NCBI RefSeq assembly: GCF_001431315.2
Contig: NZ_LKHV02000001.1
Span: 2,790,001-2,854,000, forward strand
From: Candidatus Berkiella cookevillensis
GTDB lineage: Bacteria > Pseudomonadota > Gammaproteobacteria > Berkiellales > Berkiellaceae
Direction: 5' to 3'
DNA length: 64,000 nucleotides
Below are positions 41,710 through 50,641 of the stretch, one piece after another. Below the pieces are notes generated by a model. That model was not told the DNA's origin. It did no database searches and saw nothing but the letters and a program-made list of their open reading frames with translations. Numbering within the stretch: position 1 is the first letter of the stretch; each line of letters starts with the position of its first letter. Position numbers and translations under genes: made by a program.

Positions 41710-42939
41710 TTAATATTTTCCAAGTGCCACTGATGAAATGTCCCACATGGGTAAAAAAACACCTAAGGCTAATAACAACACAAAGCCAGCAACAAAAGTA
41801 ATCAGCATTGGCTCCATTCGCCCCGAGAGTTCGCTCACACGATATTGAATTTCCTTTTGATAATAAACAGCAACGCCTTCTAATGCTTCTGCTAAAGTAC
41901 CTGTTTGTTCTCCCATTAAAATCATCTGCATTACCAATGGTTCAAATAAAGCACTATGCTTAATAGCCAATGCAAAAGACTCTCCCAACTCTATTCTGGT
42001 ACGAATTTTATCAATCTCGCTGGCAAAAAACTGATTATCTGACACAGAAGAGATCGTTTGTATTGCAGATAACATAGGAACTTGTGCGTGCAATGCATTT
42101 GCTAATTGCAGACAAAAGCGACACACCCAAATTTTAGCTAAGATTCCTCCGACAAAGGGAATATGAAACTTTAATCTATCAAAAAATAACTTCCCAGATA
42201 CCTTTGTATTCGCATAGCGGATAGCACCCAATATAACTAATATTGCCAACAATAAAAAATGGCTATAATGCATAAAAAAATAAGAGGATTGCATTAACAC
42301 CTGTGTTTGCCATGGCAACTTTGCGGAAAAAGCAGAGAAAAATTGTTGAAAAGAGGGCACCACAACCCAGTTAACAATCAAAATAGCTACAATGATAAAA
42401 AACATCACAACCAGAGGATATCGAATAGCTTGCCATATTTGTCTTCTTGTTTTAATCTCTTCTTCATAATGATTTTTGATCTGTTCAAAAGCATAAGCCA
42501 TATTACTGGTCTTTTCTCCCATTGCAATCAATGAAATCGGGTATCCACCAAAAATAAAGTGATAACTATGAAAGGCATCTGTGATTGAAAAGCCAGACTC
42601 AAGATTAAAGATGATATTCTGCAAAATAGAGACAAATTTCTTGTTGCTATGCGTACTACAAATAGAACGTAAACCATCTATCATTGGTATATTAGAGCGA
42701 GCAATACTGTACAGTTGAGAAAAAAACAAACTCAGCTCATCCAAAGGGATCTTATCCTTAATAAACAGGCTACCGGAAATCGACTGTTTAATTTTATCTT
42801 CTGTTTCCATACGAATATGATGAGGCTTAATACCCATAGATAACAATTTCATTGCAGCCTCTGATTTTGAAACTGCCATAATCATGCCTTGCAATTTATT
42901 GCCTTTCTGATTTATGCCGTGATAATGATAGTTTTTCAT
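41710..42939 (-). CDS. mshG: MSHA pilus inner-membrane platform protein MshG
   Basis: A GspF/PilC-family polytopic protein that links the assembly ATPase to the growing pilus. The 409-residue protein has the tandem GspF domain (about 75-200 and 280-400), each with a conserved helical bundle, and three membrane helices near 172-196, 222-245 and 375-398. The PMLITFVAG segment near the end is typical. It overlaps mshE by 44 bases, so the pair is translationally linked. Confidence 0.88.
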   Translation of the reverse strand: MKNYHYHGINQKGNKLQGMIMAVSKSEAAMKLLSMGIKPHHIRMETEDKIKQSISGSLFIKDKIPLDELSLFFSQLYSIARSNIPMIDGLRSICSTHSNKKFVSILQNIIFNLESGFSITDAFHSYHFIFGGYPISLIAMGEKTSNMAYAFEQIKNHYEEEIKTRRQIWQAIRYPLVVMFFIIVAILIVNWVVVPSFQQFFSAFSAKLPWQTQVLMQSSYFFMHYSHFLLLAILVILGAIRYANTKVSGKLFFDRLKFHIPFVGGILAKIWVCRFCLQLANALHAQVPMLSAIQTISSVSDNQFFASEIDKIRTRIELGESFALAIKHSALFEPLVMQMILMGEQTGTLAEALEGVAVYYQKEIQYRVSELSGRMEPMLITFVAGFVLLLALGVFLPMWDISSVALGKY

Positions 42940-44638
42940 GTGTATCTATAGCATCCATATCAATCTCAACACTTAAGTGCAATGCCTCAGACAATGTAAC
43001 TACGCCTTCTATGGCATATCGAAGGGCTTGCTCAATCAACGATTGATGCGCAACAGCTTCACGCGCATATAAAGTATAAAACTCAAAATCATTGCTCCGT
43101 AGTGCAGAAGCTATTTTGTCATTAATAGATAAAATTTCATAAATACCCACTCTTCCTTTATATCCCAACATATTGCAAGCGGAGCATCCAACACCTTTAT
43201 AAAATCGTATCTCTTTGTAGTTAATTGAAAAATTATTTTTTATCCAGTTTTCTTCATCCAAATCTGGCTTTACCATTTTTTTACATTTTTCACAAATCCG
43301 CTTCAATAATCTTTGCGCAACAATCAGCTTAACACTGCTTGCAATCAGATAGGACGGCACACCCATATCAACCAGTCGTATAGGTGCAGAGATTGCATCG
43401 TAAGTATGCACTGTTGAGAATACAAGATGCCCTGTTAAGGCTGCTTTTAGCGCAATATCCGCCGTTTGTAGATCTCTAATCTCTCCAACCAAGATAATAT
43501 CTGGATCATGTCTTAAGACTGAGCGCAAAATGGTTGCAAAATCTAAACCTATTTTAGGCTGCACTTGTATCTGATTCACACGGGGAATGAGATATTCTAC
43601 CGGATCTTCAACTGTAATAATTTTTTTCTCTGGTGTGTTTATCGCAGCAAGTGCTGAATATAAAGTTGTTGTCTTACCACTACCTGTCGGTCCACAGACA
43701 AGAACCATGCCATGAGGAAAATAAATATGTTTCTTAAAAATACTTAAGGCAGAATCACTCATACCTAAGCTTTCAAGCCGTAAAATGCCCATGGTCTTAT
43801 CTAACAATCGCATCACAACTGCTTCTTGGTTGTTCAATGCAATAATAGCAACCCGAACGTCAATTTCTCTTTCCTGAATGACAATGCTAAAACGCCCATC
43901 TTGCGGCAACCGATGTTCAGAAATATCTAAATTTGCCATTAATTTTATACGCAAAATTAAAGAAGGGAAGACTGTCTTTTGATGAATGATCTGTTCTGAT
44001 AAAATACCATCTATGCGATGTCTAATGCGAAAAAAATTATCACCAGGTTCCAAATGAATATCAGACGCTCGATTTAGATAAGCTTCTTCAAGGATGGAAT
44101 ATAATAATTTCTTGATGGGTGTGCTCTCAAGTATTTCTTGATATTCAGCAACACTTTCTGCTTGTCGCATCGTAAATTCTATCTCACCCGCAGCATTTTT
44201 TATTTCAACTGATTTTTTATATACAGTGTTTAAAAGATCAATGATATCATTCTCTTGTGCAACGGCGAGTCGAATTGTCTTTTTTAATTTTGCACTGATC
44301 TGATCGTAAGCTAATATATCGGTTGGATCTGAAGTCACAACCAAGTATGAATCATTCAGCAGATCAATAGGGAGCATTTTATATCTACGCGATAATATTT
44401 CTGGCAATAACCCAACAATCTCTTTTTTTACACGATAATGTTTTAAATCAATAAAGGGTAGATTTAACTGATCGGCCAAAAAAGATAATAAATGCTCTTC
44501 AGACAGTATATTTTTTTCAATAAGAATAGCACCTAATCTTTGTCCAGTCTGTTTTTGTACCGACAAAGCCACACTTAAGTCTTCTGGGCTAATAACTTTT
44601 TGTTCAACCAATAAATCTCCCAGCTTTATTTTTTTCAT
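42896..44638 (-). CDS. mshE: MSHA pilus assembly ATPase MshE
   Basis: A GspE/PilB-type hexameric ATPase that powers pilus extension at the cytoplasmic face. The 580-residue protein carries Walker A GPTGSGKTT, the Asp and His boxes, Walker B LVGEIRD, and a zinc site formed by CEKC and CSAC. At the N-terminus two 24-residue motifs, beginning KLGDLL (5-28) and RLGAIL (34-57) and each ending in Gln, match the MshEN c-di-GMP-binding repeat, so the motor may respond to that second messenger. It overlaps the MshJ-like gene by 4 bases. Confidence 0.92.
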   Translation of the reverse strand: MKKIKLGDLLVEQKVISPEDLSVALSVQKQTGQRLGAILIEKNILSEEHLLSFLADQLNLPFIDLKHYRVKKEIVGLLPEILSRRYKMLPIDLLNDSYLVVTSDPTDILAYDQISAKLKKTIRLAVAQENDIIDLLNTVYKKSVEIKNAAGEIEFTMRQAESVAEYQEILESTPIKKLLYSILEEAYLNRASDIHLEPGDNFFRIRHRIDGILSEQIIHQKTVFPSLILRIKLMANLDISEHRLPQDGRFSIVIQEREIDVRVAIIALNNQEAVVMRLLDKTMGILRLESLGMSDSALSIFKKHIYFPHGMVLVCGPTGSGKTTTLYSALAAINTPEKKIITVEDPVEYLIPRVNQIQVQPKIGLDFATILRSVLRHDPDIILVGEIRDLQTADIALKAALTGHLVFSTVHTYDAISAPIRLVDMGVPSYLIASSVKLIVAQRLLKRICEKCKKMVKPDLDEENWIKNNFSINYKEIRFYKGVGCSACNMLGYKGRVGIYEILSINDKIASALRSNDFEFYTLYAREAVAHQSLIEQALRYAIEGVVTLSEALHLSVEIDMDAIDTHEKLSLSRHKSERQ

Positions 44639-45222
44639 GGCTTTTCCTCTTGGGAGCGGTCGGACACAGTCGCAATATGATACCGAGAAACGGTCACATA
44701 GATATCTGCCTGAGGGAATTTTTTAATCTTGTATTTAAAATCATCAAAACGCATGAAAAATGGCAATGCTTGTAGCTCAGTTATATATTTAAGCATCACC
44801 GGATATTCTCCCATCAGATGTATCTGATAGCTTTCTAAAGGACTAGGCACTTCCTCTTTTGCGGATTTTGGCATAATACTTTCAAGCGAAATCAATTCTA
44901 AACCAGGCGTTTGTAATAATTTATCTAACAACAACGCGTTTTTTCTATCCTTAGCAACCGCATTTATTTCTTCCGAGATTAAATTATCTTGCGAAGTGTT
45001 TTTTTCTGATTTAGAAATTTTTTTTAATTGTTTGAGCAATAGTGCTTGTTCAGATAAAGCATTTGCTAACAATTGATGGCTAAGTGCTTTTTCTTTTGAC
45101 AAAGGCTCTATAACAAAAGAAAAACTCAGCAATAGAACAGCAACCATTCCTGTGATCAACAGCAATATCTTTTCTCGCTTATTGAGCTGTTCTATCTTCT
45201 TCAACACTGTCTGATGGTTCAT
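44635..45222 (-). CDS. mshJ: MshJ-like pilus assembly protein
   Basis: A 195-residue bitopic protein with a short cytoplasmic start, one membrane helix (about 19-39), a coiled-coil stretch and a small periplasmic domain. This matches the GspM/PilO-type MshJ. It belongs to the inner-membrane alignment complex with the MshI and PilN-like proteins. The gene overlaps mshE by 4 bases and follows the PilN-like gene by 10 bases. Confidence 0.75.
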   Translation of the reverse strand: MNHQTVLKKIEQLNKREKILLLITGMVAVLLLSFSFVIEPLSKEKALSHQLLANALSEQALLLKQLKKISKSEKNTSQDNLISEEINAVAKDRKNALLLDKLLQTPGLELISLESIMPKSAKEEVPSPLESYQIHLMGEYPVMLKYITELQALPFFMRFDDFKYKIKKFPQADIYVTVSRYHIATVSDRSQEEKP

Positions 45223-45232
45223 GATACGCTTA

Positions 45233-45745
45233 TCACTCTGCTTCTATGCTAAAGGCAACGTGCTTGGTTTGTGGATTGATACTTTTTATTTTTATCTTAA
45301 ATGGCCTGTCTTCAAAAGGCGTCCATTTATCAACAATTTTGGTTACAAGACTTGGATGTAAGGCTTTCCCCTCGATCAATATTTTCTGTCCTTCTTGAAT
45401 ATGAATATAATCAATTGTAGTACCCTGCACATAATTCTTAGCGATTTGGTTCAAATACTTTGTTAAATGAATAGATGGATAGGCGGAATGCGATGCAACT
45501 TTATCCGAGTCGACAGCAGAATTTGCCAATGTGCGACTCAAAGTTTGTATCTTATCTTTAATGATTTTATTTTGTGTTTGCGCTGCTTCAACATACCTAT
45601 TTATTTCATGTAATTTATTTTTCTGTATGAGCGCCCAAAAAAGGAGTATAAGAAAAGTAACGACCCACACAGTGACGATCAACATTGCTCGTGTTAGCGG
45701 TGGCGAAACGGCAGTTGTTGTTAGAAAATTAATATTTTGCTTCAC
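45233..45745 (-). CDS. PilN-like pilus assembly protein (MshI2 type)
   Basis: A 170-residue bitopic protein. The N-terminus KQNINFL resembles the PilN motif (xxINLL) that contacts the PilM-like partner. A membrane helix (about 20-42) and a coiled coil (about 45-75) precede a small periplasmic alpha/beta domain. It overlaps the MshI gene by 4 bases. Some species split mshI into two genes of this kind. Confidence 0.75.
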   Translation of the reverse strand: MKQNINFLTTTAVSPPLTRAMLIVTVWVVTFLILLFWALIQKNKLHEINRYVEAAQTQNKIIKDKIQTLSRTLANSAVDSDKVASHSAYPSIHLTKYLNQIAKNYVQGTTIDYIHIQEGQKILIEGKALHPSLVTKIVDKWTPFEDRPFKIKIKSINPQTKHVAFSIEAE

Positions 45746-46692
45746 GATATCACCCCACTCATCGCACCATAAGCAAATACAAATTTTGCATCTATATTTT
45801 TTTCCTGGATATTTTCATCCATTAAAATAGATTTAATCTTTATACCCAGTATTTCTTCTATCTTGGGAAAATCAATCGTTAAATGCATATCATCATACAA
45901 CAATATCTGGCTGACATTGGGCTGTACAATTTTACTGGTACAAAAATCAATGGTTCTGTGAATTTCAACACATAAATCATTATAGAAAGCTTCTGCTTCT
46001 ATTTTTTCTTGCAAAAATTTGTATTTAGCCACAGAAATATCTAACTGTCTTAGCAAATATATTTCTTTATTTCTCACGATCACTATCTCAGCCATGTCCG
46101 GCCGCAACACAATCATCATCACACCTGTTAGAGCATCCTGATCACACAATAAATGTTTGATTGTATTTTGCCAGATGTCTATTTGAGCGATATTTATTTT
46201 GCAGTCTGCAGCCCAAGCCTGATAATGCGCAATAACTTCTTTGTGCACCGCAAAAGCATAAATCATTTTTTTAGTTTGCATTGTATTTTTAGCTGGTAAC
46301 TCTATATATTCAATCACTGCATCTTCTGCAGGATAATCTAAAAAATCTGTCAGCCCCCACTGAATCGCTTCTTTTTTGTATTTTTCTTCTGTATCAATGT
46401 CGTCAATCAGGAAATACTGGTATTTTTTCGGGTCTAAAATGATAGTGGCAGGTGCCGTGTCCAATTGATTCTTAATAAGATGGGTTCTAATAGCGCGTTT
46501 ACTCGCTGCATCAAAAGGATGTTCAAACGAAAACATTTCTACTGCCTCATGAGAGACAGGCTGGGTGTCACGAGCACTGCCCAGCAGAAGATCATCGTTT
46601 AAACAAAGCCCCACTTTTTTTGGCTTTGATATTTTGAGCCACGGCTCCAAGACAGGCGATCGAATCAGGATGGCCCATGGTTGCATTAACAT
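45742..46692 (-). CDS. mshI: MshI, PilM-like pilus assembly protein
   Basis: First gene of the pilus operon. The 316-residue cytoplasmic protein has an actin-like fold pattern as in PilM/GspL: the KVGLCLNDDLLLG strand pair near the start and FAYGAMSGV at the end. In the assembly complex it binds the cytosolic tail of the PilN-like protein. A consensus TATAAT lies only 6 bases before the ATG and no ribosome site is seen, so the message might be nearly leaderless. Confidence 0.78.
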   Translation of the reverse strand: MLMQPWAILIRSPVLEPWLKISKPKKVGLCLNDDLLLGSARDTQPVSHEAVEMFSFEHPFDAASKRAIRTHLIKNQLDTAPATIILDPKKYQYFLIDDIDTEEKYKKEAIQWGLTDFLDYPAEDAVIEYIELPAKNTMQTKKMIYAFAVHKEVIAHYQAWAADCKINIAQIDIWQNTIKHLLCDQDALTGVMMIVLRPDMAEIVIVRNKEIYLLRQLDISVAKYKFLQEKIEAEAFYNDLCVEIHRTIDFCTSKIVQPNVSQILLYDDMHLTIDFPKIEEILGIKIKSILMDENIQEKNIDAKFVFAYGAMSGVIS

Positions 46693-46697
46693 CTTGT

Positions 46698-46703
46698 ATT
46701 ATA
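46698..46703 (-). promoter_or_regulatory. Possible -10 of the pilus operon
   Basis: The minus strand reads TATAAT here, 6 bases before the mshI ATG. No good -35 lies at the right distance, so this could be chance in AT-rich sequence. Confidence 0.35.
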
Positions 46704-46906
46704 TCCAGTTACAGAAACAGCTATGGTTAATACAACTATTAGCCATATTATTGATTCTGACAAGTTATCGTCTTCGCCTTCTTACAAGCCTCATGTATTT
46801 TCATTCAACGAAATTAAAAATTTAATGTTTTTGGATTCTGTCCGATAACAATGTGTGAATTGTAATTTGGATAATTTGGTTTTAACCATGTGTGATAGGT
46901 GCGCGA

Positions 46907-47845
46907 ATGAAAAATATACTGCGCTCAGCGGCAAGGAATCGGTCTGCTGTTGCTAAACTATTGCTATGGATTGGCGCTGTTTTTGTTACAAGTAACGTAT
47001 CTGCTTTAACTTTTCCTCTGCCATCAGATGGAAATATTGTAGGGCAAATACAACATGCCACGGTTCGGCCGGGTGAAAATTTATCAACAATTGGTCGACG
47101 CTTTGACATCGGCGGATATGAGATGAAAGAAGCAAACCCAGGCGTTGATTACATGAATCCTGGTGTGGGTAGGACACTTGTCATCCCATCAAGATTTGTA
47201 CTCCCCAATACCTCTCGAAAAGGTATCGTTATCAATCTTTCAGAAATGCGATTGTACTATTACCACCCAGATGGCAGACAAGTCTCAACCTTTCCTGTGG
47301 GTGTAGGTCAAGAAGGTTGGGATACACCTTTAGGTGAATCTCAAATTGTCAGAAAGAGAGAGAATCCTACTTGGGTCGTACCCGATTCAATACTCGAAAA
47401 CCACAAACGTCTGGGTAAATACATTGCGCCTATTATGCCTCCAGGGCCTAAAAACCCGCTTGGTCAATTTGCAATGACGACTGGCTTCAAGAACATCGTG
47501 ATTCATGGCTCACCTTATCCAATGGGTGTTGGCGTCAGGAGCAGTCATGGTTGTATCCGTATGTTAAACGAAAATATCCGTGAGCTTTATCACATGGTGC
47601 CAGTTGGAACGAAGGTTACCATCGTGCACGAGCCTAATAAGCTTGGATATTTGGGGAATCAAGTATTTCTTGAATCACATGTGCCCATCTCTAACACAAT
47701 GTATACAGGTCTCTCTAGCACAGATACACTGGTACAAAGAATGGCAAACAAACTGGGTAAGAAAATTACCATCAAACATTCTGAGGCTCAACGCTTAAGA
47801 AGCCAACCCTTAGGATATCCCGCACTGATTGGTAATATTTTCTAA
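46907..47845 (+). CDS. L,D-transpeptidase with LysM domain (YkuD family)
   Basis: This periplasmic enzyme cross-links peptidoglycan or attaches lipoprotein to it through L,D-bonds. After a signal segment (about 1-33) comes a LysM-like domain (about 46-98, HATVRPGENLSTIGRRF) and a YkuD domain (about 103-245) with the catalytic HGS...SHGCIRM motif and its Cys. The ATG at 46907 has AGGTG upstream; a GTG at 46892 is in frame but overlaps that site. The layout is that of ErfK/YbiS-type enzymes. A terminator follows 15 bases after the stop. Confidence 0.9.
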   Translation: MKNILRSAARNRSAVAKLLLWIGAVFVTSNVSALTFPLPSDGNIVGQIQHATVRPGENLSTIGRRFDIGGYEMKEANPGVDYMNPGVGRTLVIPSRFVLPNTSRKGIVINLSEMRLYYYHPDGRQVSTFPVGVGQEGWDTPLGESQIVRKRENPTWVVPDSILENHKRLGKYIAPIMPPGPKNPLGQFAMTTGFKNIVIHGSPYPMGVGVRSSHGCIRMLNENIRELYHMVPVGTKVTIVHEPNKLGYLGNQVFLESHVPISNTMYTGLSSTDTLVQRMANKLGKKITIKHSEAQRLRSQPLGYPALIGNIF

Positions 47846-47860
47846 AATGTCATCACATTT

Positions 47861-47889
47861 AAAAAAAGGGGTTGATACCCCTTTTTTTT
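47861..47889. terminator. Bidirectional intrinsic terminator
   Basis: Seven A and GGGG (47861-47871), loop TTGATA, then CCCC and eight T (47878-47889). The loop also serves as the -35 of the next promoter. Confidence 0.85.
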
Positions 47890-47899
47890 CTTATATAAT
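47872..47899 (+). promoter_or_regulatory. trmL promoter with -35 in a terminator loop
   Basis: TTGATA (47872-47877) and TATAAT (47894-47899) are spaced by 16 bases. The start would fall at about 47906, right at the trmL ATG (47907), so the message is likely leaderless. Confidence 0.6.
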
Positions 47900-47906
47900 C
47901 TGAAAA

Positions 47907-48368
47907 ATGTTTCATATCATACTTTACCAACCTGAAATTCCACCCAACACCGGCAATATCATACGCTTATCTGCCAATACGGGCTGTTGCCTGCATTTGA
48001 TTGAGCCTTTGGGTTTTACGCTAGATGATAAGCAGCTTAAAAGAGCAGGCTTAGATTATCATGCATTGGCCAATGTAAAACTGTACCCCAGCCTAGCGCT
48101 GTGCTTAGCGCAATTTAATCTCGAACGCTGCTTTGCACTCACCACTAAAGGCACAACACAGTATCATCAACCACGTTTTCAAGCAGGCGATGTCTTTGTC
48201 TTTGGCCCTGAATCAAGAGGACTACCCGCAGAACTGCGAGATAATTTTAAGGCTGACAATAAACTGAACATTCCACAACTAACGCAGGCACGCAGCTTAA
48301 ACTTAGCCAATGCGGTTTCTATCATGGTTTATGAGGCGTGGCGCCAAAATAATTTTGCGAGCAGTTAG
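47907..48368 (+). CDS. trmL: tRNA (cytidine/uridine-34 2'-O)-methyltransferase TrmL
   Basis: TrmL methylates the ribose of the wobble base in leucine tRNAs. The 153-residue SPOUT protein starts MFHIILYQPEIPPNTGN, has the trefoil-knot motifs FGPESRGLP and IPQL...SLNLANAVSIMVYEA, and matches E. coli TrmL (157) in size. It lies near gpsA-secB and gpmI-envC, as in E. coli. No ribosome site precedes the ATG, which agrees with a leaderless message. Confidence 0.95.
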   Translation: MFHIILYQPEIPPNTGNIIRLSANTGCCLHLIEPLGFTLDDKQLKRAGLDYHALANVKLYPSLALCLAQFNLERCFALTTKGTTQYHQPRFQAGDVFVFGPESRGLPAELRDNFKADNKLNIPQLTQARSLNLANAVSIMVYEAWRQNNFASS

Positions 48369-48439
48369 GATTTAAGCTTCGCTCACTTTGCTGTCATGCC
48401 AGCGAAGGTTCATAGGCGTCAACTTAAGAAGAAAACATA

Positions 48440-48560
48440 ATTAATAAGTGATTAACCTACTTAACCCTCACCCGCTTCTTAGAAGCCCCCTCTCCCAAAA
48501 TTGGTAGAGGGGAAAATGTTCGCTTTGCGAACGAAGAAATCAGTTGCTTCGCAAATCTGA
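48440..48560. repeat. REP-like hairpins between trmL and gpsA
   Basis: CCCCTCT (48487-48493) and AGAGGGG (48506-48512) form one perfect hairpin, and GTTCGC-TTT-GCGAAC (48518-48532) another. CCCTCACCC/CCCTCTCCC-type units of this sort are dispersed in many genomes. They lie between convergent gene ends and may help stop transcription. Confidence 0.5.
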
Positions 48561-48565
48561 ATGCT

Positions 48566-49567
48566 TTAGGTATGTTGGATAGGAAGATTCAGCAAATCTA
48601 ACATCGCACCCTGTGCTGGCTTAGCACCATAAATGACTTGTTCAACTTGTGTGCAAATCGGTAACTCAACATCATATTGCTTTGCCATTAACAATAGCTC
48701 TTTGACATTACGCTTACCTTCAACCACTTGACCAATCGATTGTTCGGCCGCTTCTACAGCTTGACCTTGGCCTAAAGCCAAACCAAAACGACGATTGCGT
48801 GATTGATTATCTGTGGTTGTTAATACCATATCGCCCAAACCAGCTAAACTCATAATGGTATCCAGCTGTCCGCCAACAGCTTTGCTTAAAAGGCTCATTT
48901 CATGCAGCCCTTTTGTAATGAGCGCTGCTCGTGCATTTGCGCCAAAGCCTAAACCGTCTGAAATACCCACCGCAATCGCAATCACATTTTTTACAACCCC
49001 ACCAATGGCAACGCCTCTGACATCTGTTGAGGGATAAATACGAAAAAATGCACTATGAAATAAAGGTGTTATCTCTTTAAGCACTTCTGCAGATTTACTT
49101 GCAAGACTGACCGAAGTTGGCATTTTCATGGCGACTTCTTTGGCAAAACTAGGGCCTGATAAAATAGCAACTGGCACATTCAATATTTCTTCAGCAATCT
49201 CATGCAAGAAAAGACCATCTTCAGTAACACCTTTTGTTGCAATGATGAGTGTTTTTATTTTTGAGACAAAGGGCTTTAATTGTTTTAAGGTATCTACAAA
49301 AACATGACTTGGCACGCACATTAAAACCAAAGCATCGGCTTCAAAGGCATCCGCCAAAGAAGAAGTACAGACAAGGTGCTTTGGAAATTTAGCACCTGGA
49401 ATATATTTCTTATTCTCACGATCTTGATTAAGCGCCTTGATTTCATCTGCAAATGGCCCCCACAGCTTTAATTGCTCAAAGCGTGTGGCACCATATAATG
49501 CTAAAGCGGTTCCCCAAGAACCGCATCCAAGCACGATTAAAGGCAAACGTGCTAATAACTCACTCAT
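48566..49567 (-). CDS. gpsA: Glycerol-3-phosphate dehydrogenase [NAD(P)+]
   Basis: GpsA reduces dihydroxyacetone phosphate to glycerol-3-phosphate for phospholipid synthesis. The 333-residue protein has the dinucleotide-binding [10 protein letters not shown] (14-23), the KGVTEDG and [10 protein letters not shown] motifs, the [10 protein letters not shown] active-site helix with its Lys, and [11 protein letters not shown]. All are typical. Its start overlaps the secB stop by 4 bases, matching the secB-gpsA order of E. coli. Confidence 0.96.
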   Translation of the reverse strand: MSELLARLPLIVLGCGSWGTALALYGATRFEQLKLWGPFADEIKALNQDRENKKYIPGAKFPKHLVCTSSLADAFEADALVLMCVPSHVFVDTLKQLKPFVSKIKTLIIATKGVTEDGLFLHEIAEEILNVPVAILSGPSFAKEVAMKMPTSVSLASKSAEVLKEITPLFHSAFFRIYPSTDVRGVAIGGVVKNVIAIAVGISDGLGFGANARAALITKGLHEMSLLSKAVGGQLDTIMSLAGLGDMVLTTTDNQSRNRRFGLALGQGQAVEAAEQSIGQVVEGKRNVKELLLMAKQYDVELPICTQVEQVIYGAKPAQGAMLDLLNLPIQHT

Positions 49568-50046
49568 CCGTTCGCAGCCTCTTCTTTTTGTTTTTTCTGC
49601 TGCTCTAAATGTTGTAAATAAAGTGCATCAAAATTAACAGGCGCCAACAATAACTGAGGGAAACCGCCCCGTGTTACCAGATCAGAAATCGCTTCTCGTG
49701 CATAGGGATATAAAATGTTAGGACACATAGATCCCAAAGCATGTGATAATTGTTCCTTAGGGAATCCTTTGATGGTAAAAATACCAGCTTGATGCACTTC
49801 AACCAAAAACGCTGTTTTATTAGCCATCTTCACAGTAACTGTTAAGTGCAATACAACATCGTATACATTTTCTTCAATGTCTGTTGTCTTGGTGTGTAAA
49901 TCGACATTAACTTCTGGCTTCCACTCTTCTTTGAAGATTTGTGGTGCATTGGGTGTTTCAAAAGAAGCATCTTTGATATAAATGCGTTGAATATTAAATA
50001 TTGGCCCTTGTTTGTCATCAGGCATCGTTGTGTTGTCATTTGCCAT
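49564..50046 (-). CDS. secB: Protein-export chaperone SecB
   Basis: SecB is a cytosolic tetramer that keeps preproteins unfolded and delivers them to SecA. I choose the ATG at 50046 (M-A-N-D-N), which has GGGAGA 6 bases upstream; an in-frame start at 50064 overlaps that site. The protein then has 160 residues. Core motifs are [22 protein letters not shown] and [13 protein letters not shown] followed by a [13 protein letters not shown] tail, all conserved. It sits between a rhodanese gene and gpsA, an arrangement shared with E. coli. Confidence 0.96.
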   Translation of the reverse strand: MANDNTTMPDDKQGPIFNIQRIYIKDASFETPNAPQIFKEEWKPEVNVDLHTKTTDIEENVYDVVLHLTVTVKMANKTAFLVEVHQAGIFTIKGFPKEQLSHALGSMCPNILYPYAREAISDLVTRGGFPQLLLAPVNFDALYLQHLEQQKKQKEEAANG

Positions 50047-50079
50047 TATCTTCTCCCTTCCCATTGATTATGAATAAAA

Positions 50080-50505
50080 TTAATGCTTAGAAACGGGTAA
50101 ATTTTCTGAACGCCATTGGTTCAACCCGCCTTTTAGAAAATAAACATCCGTAAATCCCTGCGCCAAAAACCATTGTCCAATTTTAGGTGACTGCGCACCG
50201 TTTTCACAAACAACAACAATGGGCCTAGATTTATATTTAGTCAGTGTTTTCTTTCGTTCTTCTAATTCAGATTGCATCATGTGAATAGCGCCGAGTATAT
50301 GACCTTGCTCAAAAATTTGCTTTTCTCGCACATCAATCACCACTGCTCGCGAATGGTTCATCAAGTTAACCAGCTCGTTTGGCGCCAGTCCTGGCAAGCC
50401 AAAAGATCGGTTACGCAGCTCAGTGACGGCTAACAAAACTAACAATGCAACAAAAAGACTTGATAAAGCCCAATGCTGAAGAAGAAATGACCAGTATACT
50501 TCCAT
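50080..50505 (-). CDS. Membrane-anchored rhodanese (YibN-like)
   Basis: A sulfurtransferase-fold protein with one N-terminal membrane helix (about 12-33) and a rhodanese domain (about 48-140). The active loop reads V-C-E-N-G-A-Q-S, with the catalytic Cys present. The start at 50505 (M-E-V-Y-W) matches YibN, whose gene also precedes secB in E. coli; an upstream start at 50544 is possible. The sulfur donor and acceptor are unknown. It is divergent from gpmI. Confidence 0.88.
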   Translation of the reverse strand: MEVYWSFLLQHWALSSLFVALLVLLAVTELRNRSFGLPGLAPNELVNLMNHSRAVVIDVREKQIFEQGHILGAIHMMQSELEERKKTLTKYKSRPIVVVCENGAQSPKIGQWFLAQGFTDVYFLKGGLNQWRSENLPVSKH

Positions 50506-50641
50506 CCGCTCATGACCTAATAGGTATAACAATAAGCTGGCCATTATACACAGTATCGCTTTATCTGGCGACTCAGCATGTTGTCGACACCAAGCAATCA
50601 GTTACAATGGGTGTCTTAAAAAAATATTTATATAGCTAAAA

